20,240 nt of DNA. Origin: Priapulus caudatus (Eukaryota > Priapulida > Priapulimorpha > Priapulimorphida > Priapulidae). Positions 1-9,727 of the stretch are shown here, one piece after another (positions within the stretch are counted from its first letter, which is position 1; each line of letters opens with the position of its first letter). The DNA lies in contig NW_014578115.1 of the NCBI RefSeq assembly GCF_000485595.1, forward strand, positions 50,626 to 70,865, written 5' to 3'. The position numbers were made by a program, and so were the translations under genes. Below the pieces are notes generated by a model. The model was not told where the DNA came from. It was given only the letters and a program-made list of their open reading frames with translations, and searched no databases.

Positions 1-44
1 AAGTAACGGCCGCTGCGTGATGTAGATCACAGCACAGATAGTAC

Positions 45-150
45 TCCCCCCCCCCACGCACACATACACACACACGTACGCACGCACCTATGTACACACG
101 AACGCACCTACGAACACACGCACGCACACACGCGCGCATACACACACATG
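45..150. repeat. Imperfect CA/CG alternating purine-pyrimidine tract
   Basis: A C-run is followed by mixed (CA)n, (ACGC)n and ACGT units. Alternating purine-pyrimidine DNA of this sort can adopt Z-DNA. It lies in the intron after exon 4. Confidence 0.8.
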
Positions 151-276
151 GCTGTGAAGGAAATAACGAGTGGAACTGTGAATTGCGAGGGCATCGTCAT
201 AGTTACCCAATTACTGAACAGTAGCACAAGGGAGGTGAAATCTTTACTTTCTATATCGATTCTCCGGGCCACTCGC

Positions 277-301
277 TCATCATCATCATTATCATCATCA
301 C

Positions 302-356
<55 letters not shown>
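277..356. repeat. (TCA)n trinucleotide microsatellite
   Basis: About 26 TCA units with two early interruptions. The polyserine open frame around it (148-441) is a by-product of the repeat. Confidence 0.92.
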
Positions 357-496
357 GCCACCTGTGACCAGTAGCAGGAGCGACCGCGTGTTTATTAGTA
401 GGGAATGGGTGAAGTATTACAGGTATGTGGGGGTTAAGTAACAATACGAACAGAAGCTAGTGTGTCCTGTGTAGAGGAAAAAAAATTCTGGAAAGT

Positions 497-784
497 GGAT
501 AGATGGATGGATGAATGGATGGATGAATGGATGGATGGATGGATGGATGGATGGATGGATGGATGGATGGATGGATGGATGGATGGATGGATGGATGGAT
601 GGATGGATGGATGGATGGATGGATGGATGGATGGATGGATGGATGGATGGATGGATGGATGGATGGATGGATGAATGGATGGATAAATGAATGAATGCAT
701 TAATCGATGGAAGGATGGCTGGATAGATGGATAGATGGATAGATGTATGGATGGATGGGTGGATAGATGGATGGATGGATGGCT
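497..784. repeat. (GGAT)n tetranucleotide microsatellite
   Basis: The GGAT array is nearly pure from about 528 to 673 and degenerate on both sides, with GATA and GAAT variants. It ends about 25 bp from the exon 4 donor at 809, so it lies immediately downstream of that exon in the transcript. Open frames of WMDG or HPSI repeats on either strand are artefacts. Confidence 0.95.
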
Positions 785-809
785 AAATAGATAAGTGTGT
801 GGCTCCTAC

Positions 810-871
810 CTTGTACATGTTGTAGACAGCGCCTGAGTTCCGTCCGCCTGGCATACGATCCTCTCGTACCG
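810..871 (-). CDS. HR4: HR4/NR6A-like receptor exon: DNA-binding domain C-terminal extension (T/A box)
   Basis: This is a 62-bp micro-exon 14.2 kb downstream of the second-finger exon. The acceptor TTGTTTCTCGTTTTCAG|CGG has a good pyrimidine tract, and the donor is TACAAG|GTAGGAG. The first two bases (CG) complete the alanine codon opened by the previous exon. Twenty codons follow, beginning VREDRMPGGRN and ending in an SGAVYN-type sequence plus MYK, and the exon ends in phase 0. The basic extension after the second finger lets NR5/NR6 receptors bind as monomers or dimers to extended half-sites. VREDRMPGGRNSGAVYN is the HR4 version; vertebrate GCNF has GGRNKSIGP. The next exon, expected to carry a lysine-rich continuation and the ligand-binding domain, is not found in 1-809. 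Phase agreement, splice sites and family sequence together make this short exon secure. Confidence 0.92.
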
Positions 872-884
872 CTGAAAACGAGAA

Positions 885-2255
885 ACAATAGCAGATATTA
901 ACACCCCAGCACTGCTTGTCTACCTACTGCCACCGTCACCTACCTGTTGATACTTAGCAGCCAACCACAAATAACGATGACAATGCGTATAGCTATAGTA
1001 GTCACAGAGCCTTAACCTAAGCGACATCTTCTGGTGAATGGGGGGGGGGCAACATTTCCTGACTCAGCCAAGTAATGGCGAAGGAAGGGCGCAGCTCCCA
1101 CTTAAAGGAATTATTTCATAAATAACTGCATAATCGAGTATAGTCTCACATCATAGCGAACATGTTATTGATTACTCCAGTATAAAAACACAGTTAAATA
1201 CAAAAATACCACGAGTTTGTACTGTTATCTATTTATATATTTGGCGCTTGTCCTACTGCTGCTGCTACTGCTTCGATGCACTTGCTCGTGATTAGTCGAG
1301 GCTGGTGCATGCGCCGTAACCCCGTACGCCCGCGTACATACATGGCTCTACGCACTGCGTCGCGCCGCGCCGCAATTCTTGAATATTGTTGATGCAATTG
1401 TTGTGCATATTTTAAGGAAATATGCTTGTTTTTGGGATACTTTTATGAAGAAAGCTGAATTTTGAGCATTTCCATCGACCTTACCACAAAGCGCTCGGTT
1501 CTAATTTTCTTACTATTGATACAGAGGTAAGACAGATATGCACAAAATAGAGGAGTCTAACTAAGGAGTCTGCCACATATTCTCCCGGATTTTTACCGAT
1601 TTTCCACTTTTGGCATAAATAAATTTTTTTTATATGTTCTTGTGCTTATTTCATACCTTTAGTTATTCGCCTACCTTGTACTGAAATAGGTTTATATCGC
1701 TATTTGCTGTCGTATTACTGTAAACTGGACTGATCACACTGCGTTGACTCGGAGACTTTTCGGCATGTTGTCTCATTTATATAGGCGTATTTTGTGGAGT
1801 GATACTAGCGACAAGTGCGCTCCAATACCTCGCATGCGACTCGGCAGGGTTTGTACTGTTTTGATCTCGCGAGCATGAAATATCATTAATCGCTTATTTC
1901 GCTAGTTTGCATTTGCAATACGTCTGCGGTCTAGTGAGACATGTATTTGCCTGCGAACACAGTACGAATGTGTGCATACGGTCTTTGGTTACATGCATGC
2001 GCGTACGAGATAGCAATCTTGCATTGAGAAAAGTCAACTCTGTCTCGCTGCTAATACCCGAAACGTTACGGCATCAAAACCATTTTCGAGAGAGACCAGC
2101 ACACAGCCGCCAGCGCGCGGATCCCACCTGCCCCTCCCTATTCGCCAAATGGAACGCGCCTAGTAGCAGGGTAGCAGTAGCTGCTGACCTTCACTCTAGG
2201 TCACCTTCACCTCCGCTGGCCAGAGGGAGACTCACACGTCGATAATCACATGGCA
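885..2255. other. Intronic sequence without recognised genes
   Basis: Mixed-composition intronic DNA with a short CTGCTG run near 1255, a CG-rich patch near 1310-1375 and AT-rich DNA elsewhere. The 112-codon open frame at 1907-2245 has no recognisable domain or repeat and looks like chance. No RNA gene recognised. Confidence 0.6.
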
Positions 2256-2260
2256 ACAGG

Positions 2261-2286
2261 CTGCTGCTGCTGCTGCTGCTGCTGCT
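2261..2286. repeat. (CTG)n microsatellite
   Basis: Nearly nine pure CTG units. In the gene's transcript it would read as CAG within intron 3. Confidence 0.9.
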
Positions 2287-2370
2287 AATGACAGCTTGTT
2301 ACCATGACGCCGTGGCGCAGACTAGAATATACGCTCGGAATATCTTGTGCCGCTACTTAATCCTGTTGTA

Positions 2371-2372
<2 letters not shown>

Positions 2373-2404
<32 letters not shown>

Positions 2405-2428
2405 ATGATGATTATGATGATGATGATC
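2373..2428. repeat. (TGC)n(TGA)n compound microsatellite
   Basis: About nine TGC units pass directly into a TGA run with one TTA-type interruption. The polyalanine/polyaspartate and polyleucine/polymethionine open frames here are simple-repeat translations. Confidence 0.9.
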
Positions 2429-2504
2429 TTAGTGTCGCTGCGACTGCTGCTCCTTACGCTTTCCAACGTACGTATACATCTACAACTACACGTACGTGCA
2501 ATCA

Positions 2505-2582
2505 CGCACACACGCAGTCACAAAGACGCGTACATGCACATACACGCACGCACACACGCGCGCACGCATACACGCGCGCATA
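2505..2582. repeat. CA/CACG-rich simple repeat
   Basis: Imperfect CACA and ACGC units, similar to 45-150. Confidence 0.75.
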
Positions 2583-2819
2583 TGAGAGATGCCTACTGTC
2601 TATGCTGCACATCCTACACGTATGGACCCACCCGTCAGGGTGCATTGGACAGCGAGTCCAGTCAATAGGAACGTATGCGATCAATAGGGAAAAATTACAT
2701 TCGACAACGTTATTGATACCATTCATAAATTAGTCGCTACACTAGTATGTATTTAGCAGGTATGACATTGGTAGCTCGTGCTGTGGGTGGCCGTGTACAA
2801 ACGTGCTTTATACGAACTT

Positions 2820-3402
2820 GAGAGAGAGAGAGAGAGCGGCAGAATGACAACGAGCGTGCGAGAGAAAAAGATAGCGTGCTTGAAGGAAAGAGAGGAGAGA
2901 GAGCGTGAGAGAGATAACGAGAAGAGTGGGGAGAGAGACAGACATAGGGAGCGAGCGAGCGAGGGAGGAAGAAAGAAAGGGGGGCAACAGTGAAGAAAGG
3001 GACGGAGAGAGATGCTAGTAGAATGGGAAGAGACGGACCGGAGGGGGGAGAGGGCAAGCGAGAGAGAGAGAGAGGGGCGGGAGAGAGGGCGAGAGAGAGA
3101 GAAAGATCGAGTGAAAGAGAAAGAAAGACCGAGAAAGAGAAAAGGAGGAGGGGGACGTAGAGACATACACAGAACGAGGGTAGCGTGGAAGCCATGTGAA
3201 CTCTCCGTAAACCAAGGAACGGCGACAGTGGATCAAGAGTATGTGTGGGGAGAGCAGAGTGGGGGCTACTGTGTGTGGCATTGAGATTGGGACGACGAAA
3301 GATAGAGGAGGGAGATAGGGGTGAGGGGGAGGGAGAGGAAGAGGGTAAGGAAGAAGGAGAGGAAGAGGAAGCTTGTGCAAAAACCAAGAGGGTAAAAGAG
3401 AG

Positions 3403-3441
<39 letters not shown>

Positions 3442-3572
3442 GAGCGATATATAGAGACAGAGATAAAGTCTGAGAGCGAGAGAGGGGGAGAGAAAAAGAA
3501 TGAGAGAGAGAAGGAATCCGAGAGAGGAGAGGGAGGAAATAGCCGAGAGAAAGAGAGAGAGAGAGAGGGGAT
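2820..3572. repeat. GA-rich purine tract (polypyrimidine on the minus strand)
   Basis: About 750 bp of imperfect GA/GGGA/GAAA with pure (GA)n near 2821-2836 and 3405-3437, broken by a mixed segment around 3170-3300. The Ser/Leu/Pro-rich open frames on the minus strand (for example 2737-3837) and Arg/Glu-rich frames on the plus strand are products of this composition. It is the left part of the block repeated at 9621-10230. Confidence 0.85.
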
Positions 3573-3576
3573 GGAA

Positions 3577-3860
3577 ACGCATTACTTCAACTGTGGTGTT
3601 GTTTTTTCGCCAAACAAAGCGTCGAATGACGGCAACCAGCGGAGGAGATAGTAGGAGCTGTAGGAGCTGGATCGATGTCATAGGTCCTCTCTTTCTATGT
3701 ATGTCCTGCCCTGCCTGCCTCCTTGCCTGACTGCCTTGCATACATGTCTGCATTGCCTGCCTAGCACTACTGCCTGCCATGGCATGCCTCCTTGCACTGA
3801 GACTGCTTGCATACATGTCTGCATAAATGTCTTGCATGCACTGCTGCCTTGGCCTGCTGC
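3577..3860 (+). repeat. Diverged copy A of a dispersed block, ending in TGCC-rich repeats
   Basis: From ACTTCAACTGTG through a spacer (GCCAAACAA, GAGCTGGATCGATGT, CATAGGTCCTCTCT) to TGCC/TGCATACATG repeats, this aligns end to end with 9728-9990. Single-base insertions and deletions occur roughly every 10 bases. Substitutions are fewer. Confidence 0.85.
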
Positions 3861-3861
3861 C

Positions 3862-4495
3862 GCCGCGCTGCCTATCTGCTGTACGCCTCGTGCCCGCCTA
3901 TTGCGCTGTCCATCGTCCGCCCTTAATCTGTATCTGTCCGCCGGTTCGCCCTATCTGTCGTGTTGCCCTATCTGGCTGTCCGTCGTGCGCGCTATCTGGC
4001 TGTCGCCAAACCAGCTCCGCCTTCTGGGTGTTCGCCCGCTGCTCTATCTGTCTGTCGCGCCGCCTGCACTATTGGCTGTCGTCGTGGCGCCCTATCTGGC
4101 AGCTGACGCGCGCGTCGCCCTATCTGGGTGGTTCGACGCCTGCTCTATCTGTCTGTCCGCCCGCCTGCACTATCTGGCTGTCCGCCCGTCCGCCCTATCT
4201 GTCTGTCCGCCCGTCCGCTCTATCTGTCTGTCCCCCGGTCCGCCCTATCTGTCTGTCCGCCCTATCTGGCTGTCCGCCCGTCCGCCCTATCTGGGTGTTC
4301 GCCCGCCTGCTCTATCTGTCTGTCCGCCCACCGGCCCTATCTGGCTGTCCGCTCGTCCGCCCTATCTGTCTGTCTGCCCGTCTGCCCTATGTCTGTCCGC
4401 CGGTCCGCTCTATCTGCCTGCCTGTTCTATCTGTCTGTCTGTACGTCCGCCCTATCTGTCTGTCCGCCCGTGCGCCCTATCTGGCTGTCCGCAAT
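3862..4495 (+). repeat. 25-bp minisatellite, copy A
   Basis: The unit contains CCCTATCTGTCTGTCCGCC followed by CGTCC. Successive units begin at 4142, 4167, 4192 and 4217, exactly 25 bp apart. Variants alternate GTCTGTCC with GGCTGTCC and CCC with CTC or CAC. Because 25 is not a multiple of three, all three plus-strand frames give the same staggered peptide pattern (YLSVRPPAL-like). The 140- to 302-codon open frames here are therefore not genes. The left part (3862-4100) is more degenerate. Confidence 0.9.
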
Positions 4496-5445
4496 GCAAT
4501 CTTGCCAGATGAGGACAGTGCCGCCGGGCTCTCTTACTACGGCGCCGTAGGAAGATGGGGGTGGGGCAGGAGTGACAGTGGGGTGGAATACTCGTATTCT
4601 ACAGTCGGAGCCGTAACTGAGAGTTCCGGTTGTGTAACACGCCGATCATTTCGCCGCCTTCTGTCTCTCACTTGCCCATTGATATTGAACATGACGTGTA
4701 TGCGCAGCTTACGCGTCTGGAAAGTTATGTTATAATGACGAGTAGGATGGCACGGTGCCGCTCCCGTTACCACCTCACATCTAAATCAAGTTAATATGTT
4801 TTTATTCACCCCTGCTAATTTCAAATAAAAGCAAATAAAAAACGCTTTATCCGTCGAATAAAATACAAATATTAAATAAAATAAAATAAAATAAATTAAC
4901 TTTAGTTATGAATAAAAACTCGTGGTATAAACAACTCAATGATAATGCACGGTAGTATCGTACACTCTGACTCGAAATGGCTCCGTTTAAACGCATTTTT
5001 AATTTTACTTTGCCACGGGCCAAACTACCACCGAATTTCCATTCACAATCAATACAAACATCACATTATATCTAAGATGGCGTTTTCTTCTATACGATGG
5101 CGTCGGAACAAGCATATACCCCGAGGTAGAGACTACTATGTCTTCATCTCACAGACGTGGGCGACAGTCTAATCAGATTATTTTCGTTAGGTGTTGACAA
5201 GGCAGCGATGACGTGCGATCGCCAGGTGTCTGTGGGGTGAGTTGCTGATATCTATTAGGGCCTACAGCGTACCTTTCTGCGAGAGGCAGGCACACCTACG
5301 TATACGTAAATAGCTTTTACGTACCATTGGGAATTCTACGCCTTTCCGGCAAATATCAGCAGCGGGGAAACGTAAAGCCGGCAACATTAGGAGCGATAGA
5401 GCCAAGGCAGCCTTATGTCCGCATGCGTGCGTGCGTGTGCGTGCG
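4496..5445. other. Intronic sequence without recognised genes; A-rich patch
   Basis: Unique-looking intronic DNA with an A-rich stretch at about 4824-4900 that includes several AAATA units. The open frames at 4537-4773 and 4939-5172 have no recognisable domain. Confidence 0.6.
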
Positions 5446-5455
5446 AGTGTCATGT

Positions 5456-5545
5456 GAGAAAGAGGAAGGAGAGAGACGGAAATGGAGAAGAAGCGCGAGA
5501 GAGAGAGAGAGAGATACTGAGAGAGAGAGAGAGAAAGAAAGAGCG
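5456..5545. repeat. GA-rich microsatellite
   Basis: GAGA with short interruptions. It gives Arg/Glu-rich frames on plus and Ser/Leu-rich frames on minus, neither credible as protein. Confidence 0.85.
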
Positions 5546-5939
5546 GGCGCACAGATACGATAAATATCGATGTTTTGTGCGAAACACAAGAGCGCGGCCT
5601 GTGTTGCAGGTGTCGCAACGGGGGTTTTTCACAGTGCTAGCGGGCTCTCTGCTGTACGCGTAATAAGAAATACATGCGTCGCCATCTATTCTAAGTCTAA
5701 TGAGCCTGTCCAGCGGTTTGTACGGCGCTACAGTGATATTTATTACGAGAGATATAGAGCTACAGAGCTAATAATACCCGTATATATGGCTCTCTGGCGT
5801 GCTTGAACCTATTTGCTGTGACACGTGTGCCTACCTCTAATTCCCATTGGCACCACACGCACGGACGCGCGCTCGCACACATCATAGAAGTCTACACTAT
5901 GGTCGCCGAGATGGCTACGGATATTTTTATTATTTATTT

Positions 5940-6151
5940 GTAATTCATTTTCATTCCAAATTCATTTTCATTTCAAATTCATTTTCATTCCAAATTCATT
6001 TTCATTTCAAATTCATTTTCATTTCAAATTCATTTTCATTCCAAATTCATTTTCATTTCAAATTTATTTTCATTCCAAATTCATTTTTATTTCAAATTCA
6101 TTTTCATTCCAAATTTATTTTCATTTCAAATTCATTTTCATTCCAAATTCA
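5940..6151 (+). repeat. 17-bp minisatellite with 34-bp higher-order alternation
   Basis: About 12 tandem copies of caaattcattttcattt. The last base often alternates T and C between neighbouring copies, giving a partial 34-bp period. The array lies between two copies of ATGGCTACGGATATT (5911-5925 and 6181-6195). The frame 5847-6227 (FHFKFIFISNSF-like) is the repeat read through. Confidence 0.92.
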
Positions 6152-6229
6152 TTTGCGAGGCCGCAATCGCGGTGGCCGAAATGGCTACGGATATTGGTGG
6201 GGGCGGAGTGACGTCACTTCCCCTTAGTG

Positions 6230-7820
6230 GGACTCAACAAACCTTCAAACAAGAAAACAAACGCCATTTGTAAATGTTTTGTCCTGGTTTATGATCGGTA
6301 GATAAGTAAGTTTTCTGAGGTATTTTCCATGAAAAACACATTTTATTCATTAATATAAAATATAATATCACTATAATTGCAATTCTTTGTGTAAATGTGT
6401 TATTTTCATCTTAATCCTAAAGTTATGAGATGGTCTGGGCTCTCGTAATACTACATACTCAAACCACAACTTATTACATGGCGCGGCCATTTTGGAGTAA
6501 CTAAAAACATGGATCGGAAAACCAGTAACCCACACAAAATACACTTAATAAATCAATTAATAAAACCAAAAAGGGAAAAGGCTAGCAGTATTAAAGTACG
6601 GATAAAAGGATAAGGCGGAGATAAATAAATGAACAATTAAACTAGAATACGAATGGAAAATAACTCGGCCGGTACCAGCGAATGCAAAAAGGCTAAATGT
6701 AAACAAACGGCGTCGTCAAGGCGGTGTCCCGGTATATTTTTTAGCCGGGAAATAAGTCGACACTGCGTGTTCTGATAATGATAGTAACAGATGTGGGTAA
6801 TCTAAAAGATATTACATTTTTTATCTATCAAAAAAATGTTTCGAACACACTTTACACATGGCGAATGATTTTACCCAAAAATAATTTTAAGTTTACAGAG
6901 AAATTAATTCGCCGGTAACGAAGAAGGCGACACGATCGCACGTCGGCGCTCTAGGTATTAGAGTGGGTTATCATTTTTTATTGGCGACAATAATAAGCTC
7001 AAAATTCCAATATACTTTGAACAATTACAATCGGCCTACCGCCGACCGCAGACTTTTTTGTACAAAAGATTTTTCGCGAAACACACGAAAAACGGCAATA
7101 ATTTTCAACCTGTTAATACACAGAAAATAAAAGAATTAAAAATTGAAAGTAGAGATATTGCCTATGTATTTTAGGAACACGGTATAAACCAACTACACTA
7201 ACAAAAAGTCTAGTTATCGACAACAACTTCAAGTCCCGTCAACTGTGTTTCGTTTGAGATTTAAAAGATACAGCGCCGGTTACACATACGCTGAAAATTT
7301 AATTATTTCACCGCATCCACCGCTGATTGGCTGGCAGGGATGTAGCAGCTATAGGTTGTGAGCAGTCGTCTGCATGGCTAACAACGGTTGCCATGCAGTC
7401 GTAGCTTCATCCTCGTGGAAGTGCATAGATATTGTACGGCGGAATAAGCAATATTTTATCAAAATCAGTAGCGCAATTCTTATGGGATTTATTCAATAAT
7501 TTAACTATATACTAAGCATAATCGACGTGTGTAAATGCGTGTAAATAAGTGGGGTTTGTGACGATACTGCAGTAACCACGACAATATTTAAGTTAGGCGC
7601 GAAGCCAGAGTTAGGCTAGCAGGGATTTTAAATGTTATTTTTATTTCTATTCAAAAAGAAAAGCGTACGATCATCTGCGTACGCACAACATTTAGAACGC
7701 CTTACGCACAGCACGTACGCACATGTTACTGAATCCTGACTAAAGCAGCGTTGGCGTATCAAAAAAATATAAAAAGTGTGCGGAGCTTACTTTTGGCCAG
7801 TGGCAGTGAACATTACATTG
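6230..7820. other. AT-rich intronic DNA with almost no open frames
   Basis: Rich in TAA, with no open frame above about 60 codons. A short stretch at 6239-6262 (AACCTTCAAACAAGAAAACA followed by AACG) recurs with small changes at 20216-20240, so part of this DNA is a dispersed repeat. A perfect TGACGTCA lies at 6209-6216. No coding transposon remnants recognised. Confidence 0.5.
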
Positions 7821-7835
7821 TGGTGGGCCAGCGTC

Positions 7836-7870
7836 TATAAAACATGCACGGGTTGTGCGGCACACTCACT
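7836..7870 (+). promoter_or_regulatory. Possible TATA plus initiator core promoter
   Basis: TATAAAA at 7836-7842 is followed about 32 bp later by an initiator-like CTCACTCT with its A at 7868. The spacing is right for a TATA-dependent start on the plus strand, antisense to the receptor gene. No open frame or RNA gene follows. It could equally be chance in AT-rich DNA or the promoter of a dead element. Confidence 0.2.
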
Positions 7871-7932
7871 CTTCATGTGCGCTACGTTGTGAAGTAATTC
7901 GCGCATATATTAACATCATTTACATTTCACCA

Positions 7933-7976
7933 AGAGCTAATAATACATATTATATAACAGCAGTATTATTAGCTCT
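7933..7976. repeat. Short perfect inverted repeat (14-bp arms)
   Basis: AGAGCTAATAATAC at 7933-7946 is the exact reverse complement of 7963-7976, with a 16-nt loop. GAGCTAATAATAC also occurs at about 5764-5776, which suggests a remnant of a repeat rather than an isolated stem. Confidence 0.7.
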
Positions 7977-7979
7977 CGT

Positions 7980-8715
7980 TTGGATGTTAACAATAACGTA
8001 TCACTGGTAGTTAACAAACGATCAGTATACTGTTTTAAAATAATATAAAGAACAGTCACGTAAAATAGCATGCTGAATTATGAAGTAAATATTAATAATT
8101 AACTGTCATAAGTTAACACGCATTTCTCGCTCTAGGTGCAAACCACTCGTATTACTTAGTAGTCATGCAAACAGCAGTGCAGCCTCGTCGCACTACACAA
8201 GTGTTATTACCGTGTCATATTGTTTCGAACGTTTGGAAAAACTATACACAAGTTGTACAGGTTGGAACTAAATAAAAGCTTCGCTATAGGTTATGATTTA
8301 ACGTGGTTTACGTAAAACACCTCTCAGTGATGTGCTATCTCATTTGCATAGGCATTGCTCATGCTCTTCAGCTTACAATATTATCATAACATATTTCACA
8401 TTCAGGTGTGTTAAAATGCCGTACTGATTCATGATAAATTCACATGTTACGCATATTGTACGTTACAGTTCCTTACGTTATGTTCTGTTCAATTTACATT
8501 ACACAAGTTTCATAGCAGTAGCCTTCCGCATATTATTTTACACATTTTCTTAGTGCATATATATATATTATCTCTATGTAAACGGACAGCGGACGTTGAA
8601 ATAAGTGAGAGAAAAAACAGTTACTATCAAGCAGGGCCAGTAGAGCTGTGTATAAGATAAGGTAGGCAATATCAGATAAGGCAAAATCTCGCATCATGAA
8701 GATGCTTTCGTCACA
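7980..8715. other. AT-rich intronic DNA, nothing recognised
   Basis: No open frame of note and no recognised repeat except a short (AT)n near 8560. An AATAAA at 8271 is on the plus strand and not tied to a gene. Confidence 0.5.
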
Positions 8716-8718
8716 GCA

Positions 8719-9118
8719 TTAGAAGCAAGAAGAAGGAAGAAGATGATATACTGTATACTGCTTTAGAAGCAAGAATAATGAAGAAGTTGATATACTGTAT
8801 ATTGCATTAGAAGCAAGACGAAGAAAGAAGTTAACATACTGCATACTGCATTAGAAGCAAGAGGAAGAAGGAAGAAGTTGATATGCTGCATACTGCATTA
8901 GAAGCAACAAGGAAGAAGTTGATATACTGTATACTGCATTAGAAGCAACAAGGAAGAAGTTGATATACTGTAACTGTATACTGCATTAGAAGCGAGAAGA
9001 AGTAAGAAGTTGATATACTGCATACTGCATTAGAAGCAAGAAGAAGAATGAAGTATTGCATACTGCATAATATATGCATGCGTATTATATATTGCATATT
9101 GTATTAGAAGCAAGAAGT
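8719..9118 (+). repeat. 44-bp tandem array, about nine units
   Basis: TTAGAAGCAAGAAGAAGGAA-type segments alternate with GAAGTTGATATACTGTATAC-type segments. The AGAAGC marker falls at 8721, 8765, 8809, 8853, 8900, 8941, 8988, 9032 and about 9106. The spacing is 44 bp, with 41- and 47-bp variants that differ by whole triplets. The last unit is longer and more AT-rich. Confidence 0.9.
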
Positions 9119-9124
9119 TAGAAG

Positions 9125-9570
9125 GGATCAGTGATATTTTGGGACCCCGCAATTGTGTAATCGCATATTTGCTAAACTAATCATGAGTGCTTTGTGTTTA
9201 TACCCGGATCTGATATCGTGCTATATTGACGGGGTTACAGTAGTTTATTGACCTATGTACTAAGTATAGTAAGTTTATTACAGTAATCTATCTAGGCTGT
9301 TTGAAATACACCAGTTGTGTATTTAAAAGGCGAGACGAGGCTTGCACGGCCAGAGAGGCATATTCATAATAACTTGGTGCGATTTCATAACAATGTTGTA
9401 TAACCAGAAGTTTTGCCTACATATAGAACCTTCCCAACTGGTTTTGTCAGAATATTGTTTACCCCTTCGTGTCCTGTTTCCCTGTTACGAGTCTATCCTT
9501 AGAATTAAGTTGTAACGTTCCTAAGAATTTTTCCCCGGGCAACGCAGGATACCCAAGCTAGTAGTATATA
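9125..9570. other. Intronic sequence, possible remnant of a mobile element
   Basis: Contains TATTTAAA at 9320-9327 followed by a G-rich stretch. It resembles no specific family I can name, and no open frame is present. Confidence 0.35.
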
Positions 9571-9574
9571 TACA

Positions 9575-9620
9575 TATCAGGAGTTAATAATAACAAATTT
9601 GTCATTATTAACCCCTGATA
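9575..9620. repeat. 46-bp near-perfect palindrome, copy 1
   Basis: Arms start TATCAGGAGTTAATAAT and end in the reverse complement, ATTATTAACCCCTGATA. The centre is ACAAATTTGT and two base pairs mismatch. A GA-rich tract follows directly. An identical copy starts at 10241. Confidence 0.9.
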
Positions 9621-9720
9621 CATATATAAAGAGAGAGGGGGAGAGAAAAAGAGAGAGAGAGAGAGAATGAGAGAGAGAGAGAGAGAGAGAAAATAGGGAG
9701 AGAAAGAGAGAGAGAGAGGG
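9621..9720. repeat. GA-rich microsatellite
   Basis: (GA)n with GGGG and AAAA interruptions. It is the counterpart of the long purine tract before copy A and of 10287-10430. Confidence 0.85.
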
Positions 9721-9727
9721 GGGGAAA

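Noticed and set aside
2737-3837. 366-codon Ser/Leu/Pro-rich open frame on the minus strand
   Set aside because: It is the polypyrimidine strand of a GA microsatellite. Composition is purely repeat-driven and overlapping frames look equally open.
3697-4735. Overlapping 140-302-codon frames with YLSVRPPAL-type peptide repeats, suggestive of a repeat protein
   Set aside because: The DNA unit is 25 bp, so all three frames give the same staggered pattern. The noisy copy near 9.9 kb shows the same effect. No domain.
6209-6216. Perfect CRE palindrome TGACGTCA (also at 13716-13723) as a promoter element
   Set aside because: An isolated 8-mer with no nearby start site or gene; chance occurrence is likely.
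5847-6227. 126-codon Phe/His/Ile-rich frame
   Set aside because: Read-through of a 17-bp minisatellite.
8719-9118. CRISPR-like regular repeats
   Set aside because: Head-to-tail tandem units without unique spacers, in eukaryotic DNA.
9125-9570. Solo LTR of a retrotransposon (TATTTAAA, TG and CA-like ends)
   Set aside because: I could not find matching TG/CA ends with a target duplication, a primer-binding site or any coding remnant.
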